DNA of 64,000 bases from Symmachiella macrocystis (GTDB taxonomy: Bacteria; Planctomycetota; Planctomycetia; Planctomycetales; Planctomycetaceae). The stretch spans positions 1,240,001 through 1,304,000 of the forward strand of contig NZ_SJPP01000002.1 in the NCBI RefSeq assembly GCF_007860075.1, read 5' to 3'. This document shows, piece by piece, positions 63,452 to 64,000 of this stretch; the stretch's first letter is position 1; each line of letters starts with the position of its first letter. Below the pieces are notes generated by a model. It was not told the origin of the DNA. It ran no database searches and worked only from the letters and a program-made list of their open reading frames with translations. The translations under genes were made by a program, and so were the position numbers.

Positions 63452-64000
63452 CTATCGAATGTAGCAAGGACAGGCTTGTTTGAGTTTATCGATCCCGGCT
63501 TGCGTCACGTGAGTGTTTTCGAGTGAAATCTGAATGAAGTGGGTCAGCCCGTGAAGATGCTCAAGCCCCGCATCACTGATTTGTGTGTTGTTGAGCGATA
63601 GCTGATCAAGTTTGGGAAACCCATGAACATGCTCAAGCCCTGCATCACTTATTTGTGTGTTATCGAGCGATAGCTGTACTAGTTGGGGCAATTTTTGAAG
63701 ATGCTCAAGTCCAACGTCGCTGACTCGGGTATCGTTGAGATTTAGACTGTTTAGATTTGACAATCCTCGAAGATGCTCAAGCCCAGCGTCGCCGACGTGG
63801 GTATCATCGAGATCTAGATAAACCAAGTTGGTCAACCCCCGGAGAGACACCAGCCCCGAACCGCTGATCTGAGTGCCACCCAGCCGAAGTTTCGAAAGGT
63901 GATTCAGCCCTCGAAGCGACTCAAGCCCTGCATCACTGACTTGGGTATTGTTGAGATCTAGATCTTCGAGGTTGGTTAACCCTTGGAGATGCTCAAGCCC
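63452..64000 (-). CDS. LRR protein 4, 5' part outside the window, 3' tail truncated by TAG
   Basis: Open from the window edge; 182 codons visible, holding at least seven 24-residue LRR units (e.g. LEHLQGLTNLEDLDLNNTQV). Its tail reads CYIR then TAG (63452-63454), then TPPAE and TAA (63434-63436). In its three sisters the codon at the TAG position is TGG (Trp), so the gene has a nonsense codon six codons before its ancestral stop. The N-terminal anchor and start are beyond the window. Otherwise intact. Confidence 0.85.
   Translation of the reverse strand, partial: GLEHLQGLTNLEDLDLNNTQVSDAGLESLRGLNHLSKLRLGGTQISGSGLVSLRGLTNLVYLDLDDTHVGDAGLEHLRGLSNLNSLNLNDTRVSDVGLEHLQKLPQLVQLSLDNTQISDAGLEHVHGFPKLDQLSLNNTQISDAGLEHLHGLTHFIQISLENTHVTQAGIDKLKQACPCYIR

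Overview
The window looks like a chromosomal segment of a planctomycete, probably family Planctomycetaceae. This is inferred from gene content only; no rRNA or other marker gene is present. The pointers are: a DUF1501 protein and a PSCyt1/DUF1549/DUF1553 (PSD1) protein, a very large PQQ-propeller/TPR exported protein, a sulfatase, a DUF1080 protein, EF-hand and 24-residue leucine-rich-repeat proteins, and mid-50s %GC DNA with loosely packed genes. I see no tRNA, rRNA, CRISPR array, transposase, integrase or phage gene. Where several starts were possible I chose the one with a Shine-Dalgarno match or signal peptide.

Layout. 0-5.5 kb: a cut-off exported protein at the left edge, a GT4 glycosyltransferase, a glutamine-hydrolysing asparagine synthase and an alginate-export-type outer-membrane protein. 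5.6-12.1 kb: a DUF5009-type membrane acyltransferase carrying a coiled-coil insertion, two orphan small genes in AT-rich DNA, a sensor-propeller/toroid exported protein and a DUF3592 protein. 12.4-25.7 kb: a 55-aa membrane peptide in front of the PQQ/TPR giant, then a leftward series of DUF1501, EF-hand, DUF3352-like, HtrA-type protease and c-type cytochrome lipoprotein genes, closed by a Cys-rich secreted protein. 25.8-30.5 kb: a PfkB kinase/DUF2062 pair, GDP-mannose 4,6-dehydratase and small orphan genes. 30.6-40.2 kb: PSD1 protein, sulfotransferase, double GT2 glycosyltransferase, DUF1080, PlsC acyltransferase and an M24-fold protein that has lost its metal ligands.

40.6-64 kb: an HDOD protein with a PilZ-like tail next to a cheY-cheR pair; a Wza-like lipoprotein translationally coupled to a Wzz-like protein but with no kinase or transferase beside it; creatininase-type amidohydrolase; MutY with Glu in place of the catalytic Asp; a TonB-like single-pass protein; a 1013-aa phosphodiesterase with a LecA-like N-terminus; an ATP-grasp-like protein; a sulfatase; two secreted orphans; and, running off the right edge, a head-to-tail array of at least four membrane-anchored LRR paralogues.

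Two themes recur. One is extracellular polysaccharide (glycosyltransferases, sulfotransferase, Gmd, Wza/Wzz, alginate-type porin, sulfatase, DUF1080), spread over several loci rather than one operon. The other is non-coding structure: several families of short palindromic or inverted-repeat elements sit just behind genes, beside many intrinsic terminators. The best candidates for something new are the LRR array, whose members carry 5, 6, 7 and at least 7 near-identical 24-residue units (one with a TAG where its sisters have Trp), and the gene-trailing palindrome family.
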